Source: Bryobacterales bacterium (lineage in GTDB: Bacteria; Acidobacteriota; Terriglobia; Bryobacterales; Bryobacteraceae). From it: a stretch of DNA of 6,380 nucleotides. Below, piece after piece: positions 5,577-6,380 of this stretch. The position numbers were made by a program, and so were the translations under genes. The stretch covers positions 735 through 7,114 of the forward strand of contig PLGA01000423.1 of assembly GCA_003139735.1 (NCBI GenBank), in the 5' to 3' direction. The notes below the pieces were generated by a model. That model was not told the origin of the DNA, ran no database searches, and was given only the letters and a program-made list of their open reading frames with translations. Positions within the stretch are counted from its first letter, which is position 1, and the number at the start of each line of letters is the position of its first letter.

Positions 5577-5881
5577 GGCGCGCCGCACGCGGGAAATCGG
5601 CGTTCGGATCGCTCTGGGCGCCACACGCGGCGACATCTTGCGGATGGTGCTGCGCGAGTCCGCCGGGTTGACCGTTGGGGGTTCGGCCGCCGGATTGGCG
5701 ATTGCGCTGTTCGTGACCAAGCCGCTTGCGATGTTCCTGGCGCCGGGTCTCAAGCCCGCCGACCCGCTGAGTTTCGGCGCCGTGGCGCTGGTGATGATCC
5801 TGACCGGCCTGAGCGCTGCCCGTGGGACCGGTTCGCAGGGCGATTACCGTCGATCCGAACGCGGCTCTGCGCGAAGATTGA
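5565..5881 (+). pseudogene. C-terminal remnant of an ADOP/MacB-type FtsX permease
   Basis: The plus-strand frame from 5584 reads RTREIGVRIALGATRGDILR, then a hydrophobic region (AGLTVGGSAAGLAIALFVTK, PADPLSFGAVALVMILTGLSAA), which is the end of an FtsX-type permease domain of the acidobacterial duplicated orphan permease type. Near 5820-5830 the frame shifts: the expected ending PVRRAITVDPNAALRED is in another frame and stops at TGA 5879-5881. At the 5' end, VSRR (5570-5581) sits in a third register relative to TREIG, as if 5 bases had been added between them. Intact family members have about 800 residues; only about the last 100 remain here and there is no start codon or ribosome-binding site. 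The truncated edge meets the higBA promoter. The protein would have been an inner-membrane ABC-type permease. A sequencing or assembly error could explain one frameshift but not the missing 5' part. Confidence 0.82.
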
Positions 5882-5895
5882 GTGGGCCCGGGTGG

Positions 5896-5948
5896 GGCAG
5901 ACGATCGGTTTTTGTCGTCTGCCGGATTCGCAGGCCACAAAAAACGAT
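5896..5948. repeat. Mutually exclusive inverted repeats downstream of polA and of the permease remnant
   Basis: Bases 5896-5904 (GGCAGACGA) pair perfectly with 5915-5923 (TCGTCTGCC) around a 10-base loop containing TTTTT. Bases 5904-5915 (ATCGGTTTTTGT) also pair at 11 of 12 positions with 5937-5948 (ACAAAAAACGAT), enclosing a small CTGC/GCAG hairpin (5919-5922 with 5930-5933). The two folds share bases and cannot form together. It may be an attenuator-like 3'-end structure, or a dispersed intergenic repeat. Confidence 0.5.
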
Positions 5949-5971
5949 GGCCCGCGCCACTGGGCTGGCCA
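5939..5971 (-). terminator. Probable intrinsic terminator of polA
   Basis: On the minus strand, starting 4 bases after the polA stop codon, TGGCC (5967-5971) pairs with GGCCA (5948-5952), with GCC/GGC nested inside (5963-5965 with 5956-5958). Three bases later comes a run of six T residues (A5939-A5944 on the plus strand). The internal loop makes the stem imperfect, but the position, GC-rich stem and T-run fit a Rho-independent terminator. Confidence 0.55.
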
Positions 5972-5975
5972 CTCC

Positions 5976-6380
5976 CTACTTCGCGTCGCGCCAGTTATCG
6001 CCCACGCCGATGTCCACCAGCAGGGGCACCGACAGCTCGCAAGCGCCTTCCATCTCGCGCTTGACAAGGTCCGATACTGCCTCCAGTTCCTCCGGCGGGC
6101 ACTCGAAGACCAGCTCGTCGTGGACCTGCAAGAGCATGGCGCTGCGATACCCGCCCGCTGCGAGCGCCGCGTCGATGCGCACCATGGCCAGCTTGATGAG
6201 GTCCGCCGCCGTCCCTTGCAAGGGCGAATTGACGGCGGTGCGCTCGGCGAAGCCGCGCAGGCTGGGGTTGCGGCTGTCCATCTCGGGAATGGGCCGCTCC
6301 CGCCCGAATAGGGTCCGCGTCACGCCCGTCTCGCGCACCTTGGCGATGGTTTCGTCGATGAAACGGCGCACGCCGGCATA
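5976..6380 (-). CDS. polA: DNA polymerase I, C-terminal fragment (5' end beyond window)
   Basis: The last 134 residues of a family A DNA polymerase; the gene enters from the right edge and stops at TAG 5976-5978. Visible are the finger-to-palm segment YAGVRRFIDE and RTLFGRERPIPEM (22-34), the conserved ERTAVNSPLQGTAADLIKLA (46-65), and motif C, QVHDELVFE (85-93), in which D88 is one of the two catalytic metal-binding aspartates of the family. The end, VDIGVGDNWRDAK, is the usual terminus. Motif A and the O-helix lie outside the window. The enzyme fills gaps and removes primers during replication and repair in the cytoplasm. No frameshift is seen, and the gene is followed by a probable terminator, so this is an ordinary housekeeping copy that marks the right end of the accessory stretch. 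Confidence 0.97.
   Translation of the reverse strand, partial: YAGVRRFIDETIAKVRETGVTRTLFGRERPIPEMDSRNPSLRGFAERTAVNSPLQGTAADLIKLAMVRIDAALAAGGYRSAMLLQVHDELVFECPPEELEAVSDLVKREMEGACELSVPLLVDIGVGDNWRDAK

Overview
The window reads as chromosomal DNA of a GC-rich soil bacterium, most likely an acidobacterium of the Solibacteres/Bryobacterales type. The clues are a remnant of an ADOP/MacB-type FtsX permease (a family greatly expanded in Acidobacteria), a Gfo/Idh/MocA oxidoreductase with an N-terminal export signal, and a two-domain secreted serine hydrolase–DUF1343 protein. The assignment to phylum is inference; no rRNA or other phylogenetic marker is complete here.

Layout, left to right. (1) 2-538 (+): the 3' part of a gene for an unknown protein with a single C-terminal membrane anchor; it runs in from the left edge. 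(2) 539-801: a non-coding gap between convergent genes, packed with short GC-rich hairpins, probably a dispersed repeat. (3) 802-1905 (-): an exported Gfo/Idh/MocA-family oxidoreductase. (4) 1974-4588 (+): a two-gene operon, divergent from (3), with a 90-residue three-helix membrane protein translationally coupled (ATGA overlap) to a 781-residue exported protein. That protein joins a class-C-beta-lactamase-fold hydrolase (AmiE/YbbE-like) to a DUF1343/GH171 (NamZ/YbbC-like) domain. (5) 4591-4770 (-): a small, disordered 59-residue protein with a very good ribosome-binding site and its own candidate promoter, convergent with (4) and only 2 bases from it. (6) 4844-5541 (-): a complete HigB-HigA type II toxin-antitoxin pair with a TAATG start/stop overlap, a perfect 7-bp-arm operator palindrome and a matching promoter. 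(7) 5565-5881 (+): the broken C-terminal end of an ADOP-type permease, missing its 5' part and carrying at least one frameshift. The toxin-antitoxin promoter lies against its truncated end. (8) 5882-5975: overlapping hairpins, including a probable terminator for polA. (9) 5976-6380 (-): the C-terminal 134 residues of DNA polymerase I, running off the right edge.

How the genes fit together. The main biological point is the fusion enzyme. Its two halves match two separate genes of the Bacillus subtilis ybbC-ybbD-ybbE muropeptide-salvage cluster: an exo-muramidase and an N-acetylmuramyl-L-alanine amidase of beta-lactamase fold. One exported polypeptide could therefore both strip stem peptides and release terminal MurNAc from cell-wall fragments. 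The second point is the HigBA module beside a dead permease gene, an arrangement that looks like an accessory insertion scar next to the housekeeping polA gene. I see no CRISPR array, tRNA, rRNA, transposase or phage gene.
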